The position numbers were made by a program, and so were the translations under genes. Below the pieces are notes generated by a model, which was given only the letters and a program-made list of their open reading frames with translations, was not told the DNA's origin and made no database searches. From positions 72,144-118,098 of the forward strand of contig JAVCCW010000030.1 in NCBI GenBank assembly GCA_030765235.1: DNA of 45,955 bases. The letters run 5' to 3'. Within the stretch, counting starts at the first letter, position 1. Every line of letters starts with the position of its first letter. This document shows positions 34,784 through 45,400 of this stretch, piece by piece. The DNA comes from Candidatus Gorgyraea atricola. GTDB taxonomy: Bacteria > Omnitrophota > Gorgyraeia > Gorgyraeales > Gorgyraeaceae.

Positions 34784-35391
34784 TTTAACTCCGTCAATTT
34801 CTCCTGTACGTAAGAACGCATTCTCACATCAGGAATCCTTCTGGCCCAACCCCTGGCCCTTGCAAAGCTAAAGGCCTTAGGGAAATGCATCTCTGGAAAA
34901 TACCCGAACTGCTTCTTCTTGCGCCCGGAAAGATATAGGCTGTCCACCAATGCCTTTTCCGGCTGGGCTATCAAAAAACTCCCGCTTCCCTTATACCAAT
35001 CAAACCCGTTAAAAAACCCCGGCGAAATCTTATGGACTGAAAAAACCCCTAACTTCGTCCGAATAACCTTTGTATGCACTGTTGAAGCCAATGTAACCAT
35101 CTGTGGAATCTGCTCAATCATGCCATAAAGGTGCAACGCGCTCACAAAAGAAACATACGCCCGATGCCTTGGAAAAAGATACGGCACCACTGTGTAAGGA
35201 CTTAAGCCATTTGTGCCAAGCTCTGCCCAGACACCTTTATATATCTTAATCACGATGCCCTGCCTTTTAAGGACATTAAGCGCATGGGTAGTGTTTGATA
35301 AAGACTTACCTGAAATAGCCGCGAGCTCATGCGTCGTAAACGCGGGCCTATTTAACTTTTTAATAAATGTAAATATCGGCTGCCTGGTCAT
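34780..35391 (-). CDS. AbiEi-like antitoxin / transcriptional regulator
   Basis: The 203-residue product has an N-terminal winged-helix region (about 1-60, 'FTTHELAAISGKSLSNTTHALNVLK', shown here in two parts: 'FTTHELAAISGKSLSN' and 'THALNVLKRQGIV') and a C-terminal domain typical of AbiEi-type proteins ('PRHRAYVSFVSALHLYGM', 'FLIAQPEKALVDSLYL'). In type IV AbiE systems this protein represses its own operon and counteracts AbiEii. It follows the AbiEii-like gene by 46 bases, the reverse of the usual order, and overlaps LamG gene C by 4 bases. GGGAG lies 7 bases before ATG 35391. A non-toxin regulator role for the LamG genes is possible. Confidence 0.82.
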   Translation of the reverse strand: MTRQPIFTFIKKLNRPAFTTHELAAISGKSLSNTTHALNVLKRQGIVIKIYKGVWAELGTNGLSPYTVVPYLFPRHRAYVSFVSALHLYGMIEQIPQMVTLASTVHTKVIRTKLGVFSVHKISPGFFNGFDWYKGSGSFLIAQPEKALVDSLYLSGRKKKQFGYFPEMHFPKAFSFARARGWARRIPDVRMRSYVQEKLTELK

Positions 35392-35426
35392 CTCCGACTC
35401 CCTAACTGTTCTATAAAACTTGAGCT

Positions 35427-35452
35427 GTAGGCCAGGTTTAAACCTGGCCTAC
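35427..35452. repeat. GTAGGCC palindrome, copy 3, overlapping the end of the AbiEii-like gene
   Basis: A perfect 26-nt palindrome identical to the core at 8792-8817. It encodes the last residues (VGQV) and the stop codon of the AbiEii-like gene. TATAAAACT occurs on both sides (35412-35420 and 35453-35461), like a target duplication. Confidence 0.9.
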
Positions 35453-36202
35453 TATAAAACTCGATACCTTCAGCTTTATCTCATCCCATGAAGATGATGA
35501 ATCATATACAGCCTGATCTTCTGGTGCTAGATAAGAGAGTACTGTATCCCTGAATTGCTCAAATCCCACGCTAAACACATTCTCCTGCGCCTTCTGAGAT
35601 TGCTTCGGGCGCTGCGCGCCCTCGCAATGACATTGAGAACTCAAAACATATAAATCAAATATATCCCGCGCCTGGGTCGTTGAGCGGCCTAGCAAAGCGC
35701 CTATCTTCTGCATTATCGCTGATTCAATATCATAGTGCGAGACAAGTAAAGGCGCTATCTTATACGGCCGCAAAACACTATTCAGTAGAGGCTCAACTAC
35801 CGCAGTGCCCTTAAAGCCCCTGCGAGAAAATTCAATCTTAGTGAAAAGGTCTTCTCCTGCGAATGTTACCAGATGCACCTTGAACCGCTGCGTAGTCTGG
35901 GTCTGCTTTGCCTTAATCATGTCCGGCACTACTACCTTTGCCACGCCAAAGGTCTTAAAAATCTCATGGAATGAAACATTAGACAATATCTTCATGACTA
36001 TGTCCTTGAGAACCTCGACCTCTATTCCTTTAACATCTATATCCATATCCTCTGAATAACGAAAACTATTATAGAAAAAGCGCAGGTTTGAACCACCCTT
36101 AAGCGCATACAGCTCAGGCTTTACCTTCCTGACAAACCACCTCAAGAACTCAATGTGAAATAACTCTCTTAATTGCAATTGGTTATATATTGTCTTTTCC
36201 AT
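35438..36202 (-). CDS. AbiEii/AbiGii-type nucleotidyltransferase
   Basis: The 254-residue product shows the nucleotidyltransferase signature of this family: GGS at residues 36-38 in 'LKGGSNLRFF' and the acidic pair in 'YSEDMDIDVKG' (D52, D54), then 'HYDIESAIMQKIGALLGR' and 'ARDIFDLYVL'. In type IV systems AbiEii is the toxic nucleotidyltransferase partner of AbiEi. It looks whole. A REP-like palindrome is read through in-frame near residue 190 ('CHCEGAQRPKQSQ'), and a second palindrome forms the very C-terminus. Start ATG 36202 has AAAGGA upstream. It is the first gene after a sigma-70-type promoter and operator-like dyad. Confidence 0.85.
   Translation of the reverse strand: MEKTIYNQLQLRELFHIEFLRWFVRKVKPELYALKGGSNLRFFYNSFRYSEDMDIDVKGIEVEVLKDIVMKILSNVSFHEIFKTFGVAKVVVPDMIKAKQTQTTQRFKVHLVTFAGEDLFTKIEFSRRGFKGTAVVEPLLNSVLRPYKIAPLLVSHYDIESAIMQKIGALLGRSTTQARDIFDLYVLSSQCHCEGAQRPKQSQKAQENVFSVGFEQFRDTVLSYLAPEDQAVYDSSSSWDEIKLKVSSFIVGQV
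35599..35633. repeat. GATTGCTTCG...CGCAATGACA REP, copy 2, inside the AbiEii-like gene
   Basis: Palindrome with ends GATTGCTTCGGGC and CCCTCGCAATGACA, centre GCTGCGC. It is read in-frame as part of the protein. Confidence 0.85.
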
Positions 36203-36220
36203 TTCAGTTATGTCCTTTAG

Positions 36221-36236
36221 TTGAGCTTTAGCTCAA
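36221..36236. promoter_or_regulatory. Operator-like dyad before the AbiE module
   Basis: TTGAGCT and AGCTCAA arms with a 2-base spacer, about 10-25 bases downstream of the expected transcription start. AbiEi proteins are known to bind inverted repeats at their own promoter, so this is the best operator candidate. Confidence 0.6.
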
Positions 36237-36251
36237 TTAAACTACATAATA

Positions 36252-36280
36252 AGTATACCTGTTAGAAAGTTGCTTGTCAA
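36252..36280 (-). promoter_or_regulatory. Sigma-70-type promoter of the AbiE module
   Basis: On the minus strand TTGACA (36280-36275) and TATACT (36257-36252) with a 17-base spacer, 50 bases upstream of ATG 36202. It is the same hexamer pair and spacing as the aroA-mre operon promoter. Confidence 0.85.
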
Positions 36281-36321
36281 CTCCTTGTTTTGGGGATTAG
36301 GGTTTTGGTTATTAGGTAATT

Positions 36322-36352
36322 GGGGGATTGGGGACAATGTCCCCAATCCCCC
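36322..36352. repeat. GGGGGATTGGGGACA inverted repeat
   Basis: A 15-base arm GGGGGATTGGGGACA and its perfect complement are separated by a single base. It lies between promoter d and the sigma-70-type promoter. A further partial copy (AGTCCCCAATCCCC) follows at 36353-36366. Confidence 0.85.
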
Positions 36353-36370
36353 AGTCCCCAATCCCCTTAC

Positions 36371-36405
36371 TATAGTAGACACACCAGAAGGCCAAATTCT
36401 TTCAA
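36371..36405 (-). promoter_or_regulatory. ECF-type promoter d, upstream of the AbiE module
   Basis: On the minus strand, an A-tract then TTGAAAGAATT (36405-36395), 12 bases, then GTGTCTACTATAG. It is one base shorter in the spacer than copies a-c. It points towards the AbiEii-like gene, about 170 bases away, with no gene between. Confidence 0.6.
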
Positions 36406-36454
36406 CTTTTTTCATCATCCCTAATTTCCTAATCATCTGATCCTCTTCTCCCCT

Positions 36455-36489
36455 TGTCATTGCGAGGGTACGAAGTGCCCGAAGCAATC
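36455..36489. repeat. GATTGCTTCG...CGCAATGACA REP, copy 3
   Basis: Same REP-like palindrome as at 35599-35633 but in the opposite orientation, directly after the stop codon of the giant fibre gene. Confidence 0.8.
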
Positions 36490-36491
36490 TC

Positions 36492-39400
36492 TTATTCCCT
36501 ATTATACTTCAGCTTAACTTCACCTAACTTCGCATTCTTACTGCTATCCGCAGTCATGGTGAATTTCAGGGTCATATAGTCGCCATCTGTATAGGTTAGG
36601 TTCAGATCAGTGCCTGGCACTGAATAGGCATTCCAACCATTGGCAGTCCTCTTAGTATCAGTATCATCCAGTGTATCAGCAGTGTCGTATACTGCAAGCG
36701 TCACGCCACTATTACCTGGCGTGGCATCGATGTTCGTGTAATATGTAACCGCTGCCGTAGCATCCCACGTGCCAAAGTCTTCTGGCATCAGAACCCTCAC
36801 ATATACGTCATAGGACTGATTCGAGGCATTTCCAGCCCAGTTGTAGTAGTTGTGGAAGTTAGAGGCTGTAGAATCAAAGCTAGAGGTCATTATGCCGTTT
36901 CCTGTGCCGCTCAGGACTGCTGTGGGGAACTCTGGGGTCAGGTCTATGGTGTTTACGGTCTGGCTACCTGCGCCGCCAATGGTTCCAGTAGCTGTAATGT
37001 TGCCAACTACGTGTAAAGCCTCGGTTGGCCCCGTCGTGCCGATGCCGACGTTGCCAGCTGTTGTTATTCTCATAAACTCTGCTGGTGTTGAACTTCCAAA
37101 AATAATATTAGAAGTCCTGGAACGAAGCTCAATATCTTGACCAGAAGTAGAAGGATAAATCGTCCCTGCTCCTGTCCCACCCAAATATATTCCACCAGCT
37201 TGAAAATTAAATTGATTACTTCCAGCTATAACATGTAAAGCACCTGTTGGCCCCGTCGTGCCGATGCCGACGTTGCCAGCTATTAAAGTGCCATTCCCGT
37301 TGGCTCCTCCGCCATCACTAACTCCTAATTTATTAACGCCCAAACGAACTAACCCTACATCTGTTGCTCCACCTAACCCAGCTGCTCCCCAGGCAATAGC
37401 AGTATCTGGACCCAGTTTAAAATAAGTTTTATAAAATTGAAAAGCATCAACGCCCTCACTTGCAAAATTAAAATAATCGTCTGACGTTTCATAAAACCCA
37501 GTATCCCCATCACCAAACGCAATACCATTAGCCAATGCGCCTACGCCATTATTCAGATGAAGTAATGCGATAGGCGCCGTCGTGCCTATGCCGACGTTGC
37601 CGTCATCTGTTATTCTCATTCTTTCTAAACTCGGACCAGCAGTATAGAACTTGTGCCCATCAGAACCCCAGTATTCATTCATATCATCAGTCCCAATTCT
37701 CATTAAGGTTGTGTAAGTCCCACCTGACGTTTTCCCAGCAATACCTTGATTGTTTATACCAAGAGCAATCCAACCATTTACCTCTAATTTGTAAGCTGGA
37801 CTCGTCGTGCCAATCCCCACCTTACCATCTGTAGTCACGATAAAGTCTGTGTTGGTTCCATCGGAGACTGCGAGTTTGCCAAGTGGCCCTGTCGTGCCGA
37901 TGCCGACGTTGCCGCTGTTGTAAAGTATCCCACTTGCTCCATAAAAACTAAATGCACTACCAGCACCATTATTAATAGCATAAGAATAAATTCCATGATT
38001 ATCATTGGCATTAACTGGTGTAGAATATGTCGCAATACCATAAGATTTCCCACCCGTATATGTATTTAAAAAATTGCCAGTAACAGAGGTACTTGAGCTT
38101 AATACCTTTAATTTTTGGTCTGGCACCGTCGTACCTATGCCGACGTTGCCGCTGGTTATTTTTAAATCGCCGTTTGGTACCGTTACACTATTATCACTTC
38201 CAAATGCTATTGATTGAATTGAGTTATTATAAATAGAAAAAGCATTAGCTCCAGTGACTTGAAGAGAACTTGCTTTATTAAATGTAATTCCTTCATATCC
38301 ATAATTGCCAGCAAAACTCTTATTACTCCCATAAATCAATATGTTCGCATTATTAGTCCCTGAAAGTCTCATCGTAGGATTGGTAGACCCAATGTCTAAA
38401 GCATATATTGGCGCCGTCGTGCCTATGCCGACGTTGCCAGTGGTTTGTTGAACCGTTATACCAAGTCCATGAAATTCTCCCAAAAACAAATCATTAGTAA
38501 CTCCAGATTTAATGAGCAGATTACCTCCTGAGCTATCTATTCTTCCAATAACAGAACCAGCTCTATTAAACTCAATAAATTCATTAAACGACGCTGCTGA
38601 AAACTTAAGCGTTCCTTCATTTATTTCCAACTTCGCCCCAGGCGCCGTCGTGCCGATGCCGACGTTGCCTGTGCTTGTGGTATCGAAGATCATGTCGTAG
38701 GCGCCCATGGTTAGAGTGGTGTCTTCTGTTAGCGTGCCGCCTAGTTCAAAGGTGGAGCCGTCTTGGGTTAAGCCGCTGCCAGCTGAGAATACTGCTGCGC
38801 CGGAGAATTGGGTAAAGGCTAGGGCTGTAGAGCCGACTGTGACTGCTTCATCTGTAGAGCAGACCCAGGCTGTGTCTTCGTTTAGAGTACCTTTCTCGAT
38901 GAAAACGGCTGCTGAGACGACTTCGTCATTTTCATTAAAGTCGCTTGCCCTTGTTGGCGCGCCTGATGCATTGACTGTGTAGATACCGTTCTCGCTTCCT
39001 GTGGTCTGATTCTTAATTAGTATACGGTTGCCTGTTACAAGCGCTATGCCGTCCACTGTCTGGGCATTTGCATAGGCTGTAGCGAGTGCGCCATTGGCAG
39101 TAGTGGCGACTCTTACAGACTGCTTCCACTTTAGACCTGCTATAGAAGCGTCAATGTAGGTCTTGGTAGCATGCTGAGAGGCTATCTTTGTATCAGAATC
39201 TGCTGCGAGCGTCGTAGTTGTATCAAGATAGCTCGTAGGCAGATAATTTGATGCAGTGATTGTATCAGGTATATCATTGTCAACAAGAGCCCTAAATGTT
39301 GGCGCTGCTGAGCTAGAAGTCGGACCTGCAAGAACTATATTCGCGCTCTGAGTGTCAAAAGTAACAGCTAAGGTGCCGCTACCTGTAACTGGAGAGCTAG

Positions 39401-42400
39401 CCACATCAAACATAGCTGTAGGCATAGTAAGGCCAACGCTTGTGACTGTGCCTCCAGATTCACCATCCCATGCCACTGAGTCAAGCGTGCGCTTACTGAG
39501 ATTGCCTGATGAATCAATCATAACCGCAGCAGTCTCGCTAGCGCCAGCCACACCAGCTAATCTCACAGTGCCACTAGTATGTAACTGCGCCAATGGCCCT
39601 GTCGTACCTATGCCGACGTTGCCCGAAGTTGTTGCAAGCTGTGCCCCAGTAGTCGTTCTTAGGTCTCCAGTTACATCCAGTTTATATGTTGGAGTTGTGT
39701 CCCCGATGCCGACGTTGCCTGCATTAAAATATGCCTGACCACCAGAATCATAAGAACGAATCATTACGTCAGTATTTCCTGCGGCGTCTTTTAGCTGAAT
39801 AAATCCACCACTGGAATTTAATTCAAAAGATGCTGCTCCACTATTAGAATTATTTGTAATTTGAAATCCAGTAGCATTACCTCCTCTCAAATGCAAGGCT
39901 CTATTTGGACTTGTTGTTCCAACTCCTATAAAACCATTTTCAACTATAATGTTCCCATTTACATTTAATGGTGCCACTGGCGCTGTTGTGCCGATGCCGA
40001 CGTTTCCTTTATTGTCTATCCTTACCCTTTCCGAAAATTCATCATTATCATTTGTCCAAAATACAAGAGCACCTAATTCACTTATGCCTGATGTATCAGA
40101 TACCACTGCTCCAATTTTAGCTTGGTCTTTAATCGTACCATCAGCTCGCTCCAATTCAAATGATATTGCTCCTCCTAATCCGTCAGCTGCTGTACCGCTT
40201 GTTCCTCGCCGAATATTCAAAACGTCAATTAGTGTATTTGTACTACTTGGTTCCGTAAGAACGTCCAGTACGGTCTCTGGCCCCGTCGTGCCGATGCCGA
40301 CGTTGCCGCTGGTATTCATAAATAAACCCGAAGCTGAACCACTACTCTTAACCAGAAAATCTTGAGAAGCACCCGAAGCATTGAAAATTGTGTGACCTGT
40401 AGCATGATTCATATCCAACAATGAATTGTTATCTCCGTAAAAATATATTCTGTCGTTTTCAAAGAACATCCCTGTATTCACATCATCATTGTGATAGATT
40501 CCTGAATCTGTTCCTATATATCCTACTACATCTAATGCGTAATCTGGCGCCGTCGTCCCGATGCCTACGTTGCCAGTTTCATTTACATACAAATCTCCCG
40601 ATTTTATATCAACATAACCAGAAGCAGCAAGTGCAATATCATCGTTTGATTGTATGCTTATATCTCCAGTACTTCTACTACGCAGCCAAATATTACCAGT
40701 TGCACCAAAAAGAAAACCATAATCACCGTCCGACCAATCGGAATGCCACATACCAACATAATCATCAGCATCAGAATATGCATTTCCAATTAATAATTCA
40801 CCTACTTTTAAACCATCATATAAAGTCGTTGCATTAACCTCTAACATTTTACTCGGCCCCGTCGTGCCTATGCCGACGTTGCCTCCTGTGATGCGCATGT
40901 ATTCTGTGCCGTCTTCTACGAACTCTATGTAGCCGTCGCCTTCATCTACGACCTCTACCTCTGTGTTTAGCTCTACTATCTTGTCCGCTGATATGCCTGA
41001 GACAGCGCTGTCCACATAGGCCTTGACTGCTTGCTCTGTTGGCACAGCATCATCACTGTCACCAGCAAGGTTTTCATCAGTAGAAAACTCATTTATAGAT
41101 GTACCTGCTGAAAGCTGCAAGGTGCCTTCCACGTCCAGCTTTGCAAGCGGCGTGGTCGTGCCTATGCCTATATTACCACTCGCAACACTCGCGCCTGTAG
41201 CATCCAGGCCTGTGCCAAAGATTAGATTACCTATAGAGAGCTGGTTCGAGCCAGTAGCGCTCTGCGCGTCTATGTCATAGCCAATGATGACGTTGTTCGC
41301 GCCACTCGTGATATTATTGCCTGCCTGGTAGCCGAGCAGGATATTATTGCTGCCTGTGCTCAAGGCATAGCCTGCGCAATAGCCGACTAAGGTATTATTA
41401 GAATAAGAATTACTGGCTACACCAGCACCTGCTTGACTACCCAAAGCAACATTATTGGAACCAGTCAGATTATTGCGCAATGCATCATAGCCTACGCCAG
41501 AGTTATTGCTTCCTGTTGTGTTTTCATATCCAGTGCGGTGGCCAAGAAAAGAATTCCCACCGCCTGTGGTAATGTCTGTACCTGCGTTTCCGCCTATAAG
41601 AGTGTTGTAATTTCCTGTGGTTATGACTGAACCTGCAGCATAGCCAAAATAGGAGCTACCCCTACCTCCTGTTGAGCCAGCGTATAGGCCTACAGCAGTT
41701 GAATCATTAGAGAATTTAAATACAGGTAGGGTGTTTGCGTAAATCACGCCGCCTGTGGTGTTAAACTTAGGCGAGCTTGCGCCTAAGCTGGCATCAGCAG
41801 TTGTGTCAGTATAGGTCGTGGTAGTGTTATTACTAATGGTAGCTACGTACTTGGTCCTGTCATAGCCTTGACCTACTGTGCATCTATAGATCTTTCGCGC
41901 AGTAACATGGGCTGAACCAGTAGGAATATTTGTGAGCCCGACCTGCTGGTTGCCAGAGGTGGTGGTGGCTACAGTACCGTTAGAGCCTCTTGCTGTTTCG
42001 CCCTCGGCAGTGACAAAAGTAATTCTGTAGTAGTAGCTTCCTATTTCAAGGCCTGAGCCTGCCTGTGCAGTAGCTGTTGCTGCGCTTGGTTTTGTCTCCT
42101 GGCCAAACCGCAGATTGCCATGGTCAACGTCAAGCAGCCTAGCCGGCGCAGTCGTGCCAATGCCGACCTTGCCGCTACTCTTTACAACTGCATCTGCAGT
42201 AGCATCGCCACCGTAAAAAAGCACATCTCTCCCGCTGCTTATGCCAAGCTGGATATCGCCACTAGATCCCGATTTTAGAAGCAAATAACCTGAGCTATTA
42301 ATCTCATAACTTGTACTACCTGATTCCTGAATAAGTAAACTTCTACTACCATCATTTAATTTTATATTCCCATCATAGACTTCTAATTTCTGTCCTGGCC

Positions 42401-45400
42401 CTGTCGTCCCGATGCCGACGTTGCCGGATGTCATTGTTATGTTTCCTGTTCCTGTCCACGAATCATTGGTTGTATCAGCTGCGCCAGCAGTAATGCCATC
42501 TAACTTGCCTGCATAAGTCGAAGTCATGTAACCATTAACTGACGATGTTGCTGCTGCCATTGAAATATCTGGAGTAGCTCCTTCACTAGAAACAACAGGA
42601 GCGGTTGCAGTTACTGATGTTACTGTACCTGCAGGCCAGGATGTGCGGGTCACTCCGCCTAAACGGATACCTGTACCTCCTACATCTAAGCTTGCCAATG
42701 GCCCCGTCGTGCCGATGCCGACGTTGCCTGTGCTTATGACGTTTAGACTATTTGTGCCGCCTGCGATGAGGGAAAGGGTATTATCAGCAGCATGTCCTAA
42801 ACCAGTATCCACATCATCTCTATATGGAACTATACTTGGATTTGTTGCTGATGAATCTTCGTGTAGAATAGCACCACCCCAAGAACCCAAATTTCCAAGT
42901 AAATTACCATTTATAATCCAATAATCTCCGCCATTATGACTTATATAGAACTCATCCTCACTATGTTCATAAATCCCAGCACCCCCATCACCAAAAGTTA
43001 AGCCAGTAGCTAAACTACCTGTGCCACCGTTGATATTAAGGATTGACTGTGGCCCCGTCGTGCCGATGCCGACGTTGCCGCTTGTATCTATAACCATTCG
43101 AAACTTACTATCGGTTCTATCATAAATATATAGTTCATTATCATTTGTCCCAAAACCAAATCCTCCCTCAGTATTACTTAATTCCATCCACGCCCCATCA
43201 CTTGTTCCACTCGAAAATTTTACAATTTGACCACCTGCTGGGGTTGCCACAACATTGAGCGGGTGACTTGGCCCCGTCGTGCCTATGCCGACGTTGCCTG
43301 TGCTTGTGGTGTCGAAGATCATGTCGTAGGCGCCCATGGTTAGGGTGGTGTCTTCTGTTAGTGTGCCGCCAAGCTCAAAGGTAGAGCCGTCTTGGGTTAA
43401 GCCGCTGCCAGCTGAGAATACTGCTGCGCCGGAGAATTGGGTGAAGGCTAGGGCTGTAGAGCCGACTGTGACTGTTTCATCTGTAGAGCAGACCCAGGCT
43501 GTGTCAGCGTTAGACGTACCTTTTTCAATAAATACTGCGGCTGAGACGACTTCGTCATTTTCATCAAGGTCTGTTGCTCTTGTAGGTGCGCCTGAAGCAT
43601 TGACTGTGTAGATGCCGTTCTCGCTACCTGTGGTCTGATTCTTAATGAGTATGCGGTTGCCTGTAGCGAGCGCTATACCGTCCACTGTCTGAGCATTTGC
43701 ATAGGCTGTAGTGAGTGCACCATTGGCAGTAGTAGCGACTCTCACAGACTGCTTCCACTTTAGACCTGCAATTGCAGCGTCTACGTAGGACTTCCTTGCT
43801 GCATCACCATCAGCTGATGGCGCGCCTAAGCCTGTTACAAGGTTATCGCCCATGGCAAGGTTACCTGACATGGTGTCAGTTGCTTTTTCTACCCAAATAT
43901 CTCCTGCGTCTCCTGCAATTAAACCCAGGTTATCTCTTGCATCTGCTTCATTGGATGCGCCTGTACCACCATCAAGTACTGCAACATCTGCGCCGCCTGA
44001 TTGATAGATAGTGCTATCTGCTACGTGGGTATGGCTAGTTGCAGTAAGGGAATTTGTAGATGTAGAGGTAATACTGCTGGGCGTACCCAAGGTAGCAGCG
44101 CCGGTCGCAGTAATCGTTGTAAAGTCCATGCCATTGCCAGCGCTGACACTTGTGACTGTGCCTCCAGATTCGCCATTGAATGCCACTGAGTCAAGCGTGC
44201 GCTTACTGAGATTGCCTGATGAGTCAATCATAACCGCAGCAGTCTCGCTAGCGCCAGCCACACCAGCTAATCTCACAGTGCCACTAGTATGTAACTGCGC
44301 CAATGGCCCCGTCGTGCCTATGCCGACGTTGCCCGAGCCTTTGACTATTAACCTTTTATTTGCAAATCCATTTGTAGAAATAAAAACATCACTATCATTA
44401 TCAGTAGATAACGCTAAGTACCCTGCACTCCTAATAGATGTTGCTGAAGAACCATGTAAAACATAATCTTCAAATGTCCAATTCATAGCACCCGTATTTA
44501 TATCTAACTTCTCACTCGGCCCCGTCGTGCCGATGCCGACGTTGCCGCTGTTTAAAATCCTTATCGCCTCACTGCGAGACGTTGCCCCATTCGCAGTAAC
44601 CTCAAAACGCAAATCAGCTCCTTCTGCACTTCCTGACCAATTTTCAGTAGCATACGATTGAAACCCAGCGACATTTTGAAGAGTATGACTGGCATCTGTT
44701 GCCCCGCCCAATAGAAAGAATCCTAATCTATCTCCAGAAACAATAGCTCCTCCGTCATCGTGGTATCCAATTATTCCAGCCCCACCAGCCCCACTATCGG
44801 TGCTTATAAATTTTGCTACATTCCAACTGTCATGCTGTATTTCTAATTTAGCTTGCGGGGCCGTCGTGCCGATGCCGACGTTGCCGCCATTTTTTCCATA
44901 TAACCAAGTATTTTCATTCGTATCCTTTATCTCAAATGCATTATTATTCTTCGTCTGAATTGTTAGTCTTGTGTTCGCCGTATCTATCCTACCAATTTCA
45001 TTACTACTTCTCTCAAAGAGTATACCCTGAGGACTTGTTCCACTTGTTTTGATATATCCATCTAAAATTTCCAGCTTCTGACTCGGCCCCGTCGTGCCGA
45101 TGCCGACGTTGCCGCTACTATCTATTCTGACTCGTTCCTGTCCCGTATCATAACCACCTGTTCTAAATTGAATACTATTTGAACCACCAGAAGCCACTTG
45201 CGAATTAGAAAAAATAACAATGCTATTTTCTGCACCAAAACCAGCGTTGCTAGCAAGACCAGCTGAAGCAGAATCAGAGTATTGATTAAAGAAAGCTAAT
45301 TCACCCGCATTGTTTTCAAGAGTTACTCTTGCAGCTGTATCGTTATCACCGTTTACTATCTTAAGCCCATCCCAATCAACAGAGGTATTGATTTCCAACT

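Noticed and set aside
36242-36487. An 81-codon minus-strand frame between the giant fibre and AbiEii-like genes
   Set aside because: It reads through a REP, promoter d and a G-rich inverted repeat, and its product has no recognisable features.
38707-38982. Plus-strand frames opposite the giant fibre gene containing a PVVPMPTLP motif
   Set aside because: The motif is the reverse-strand reading of the GNVGIGTT core, so these frames are shadows.
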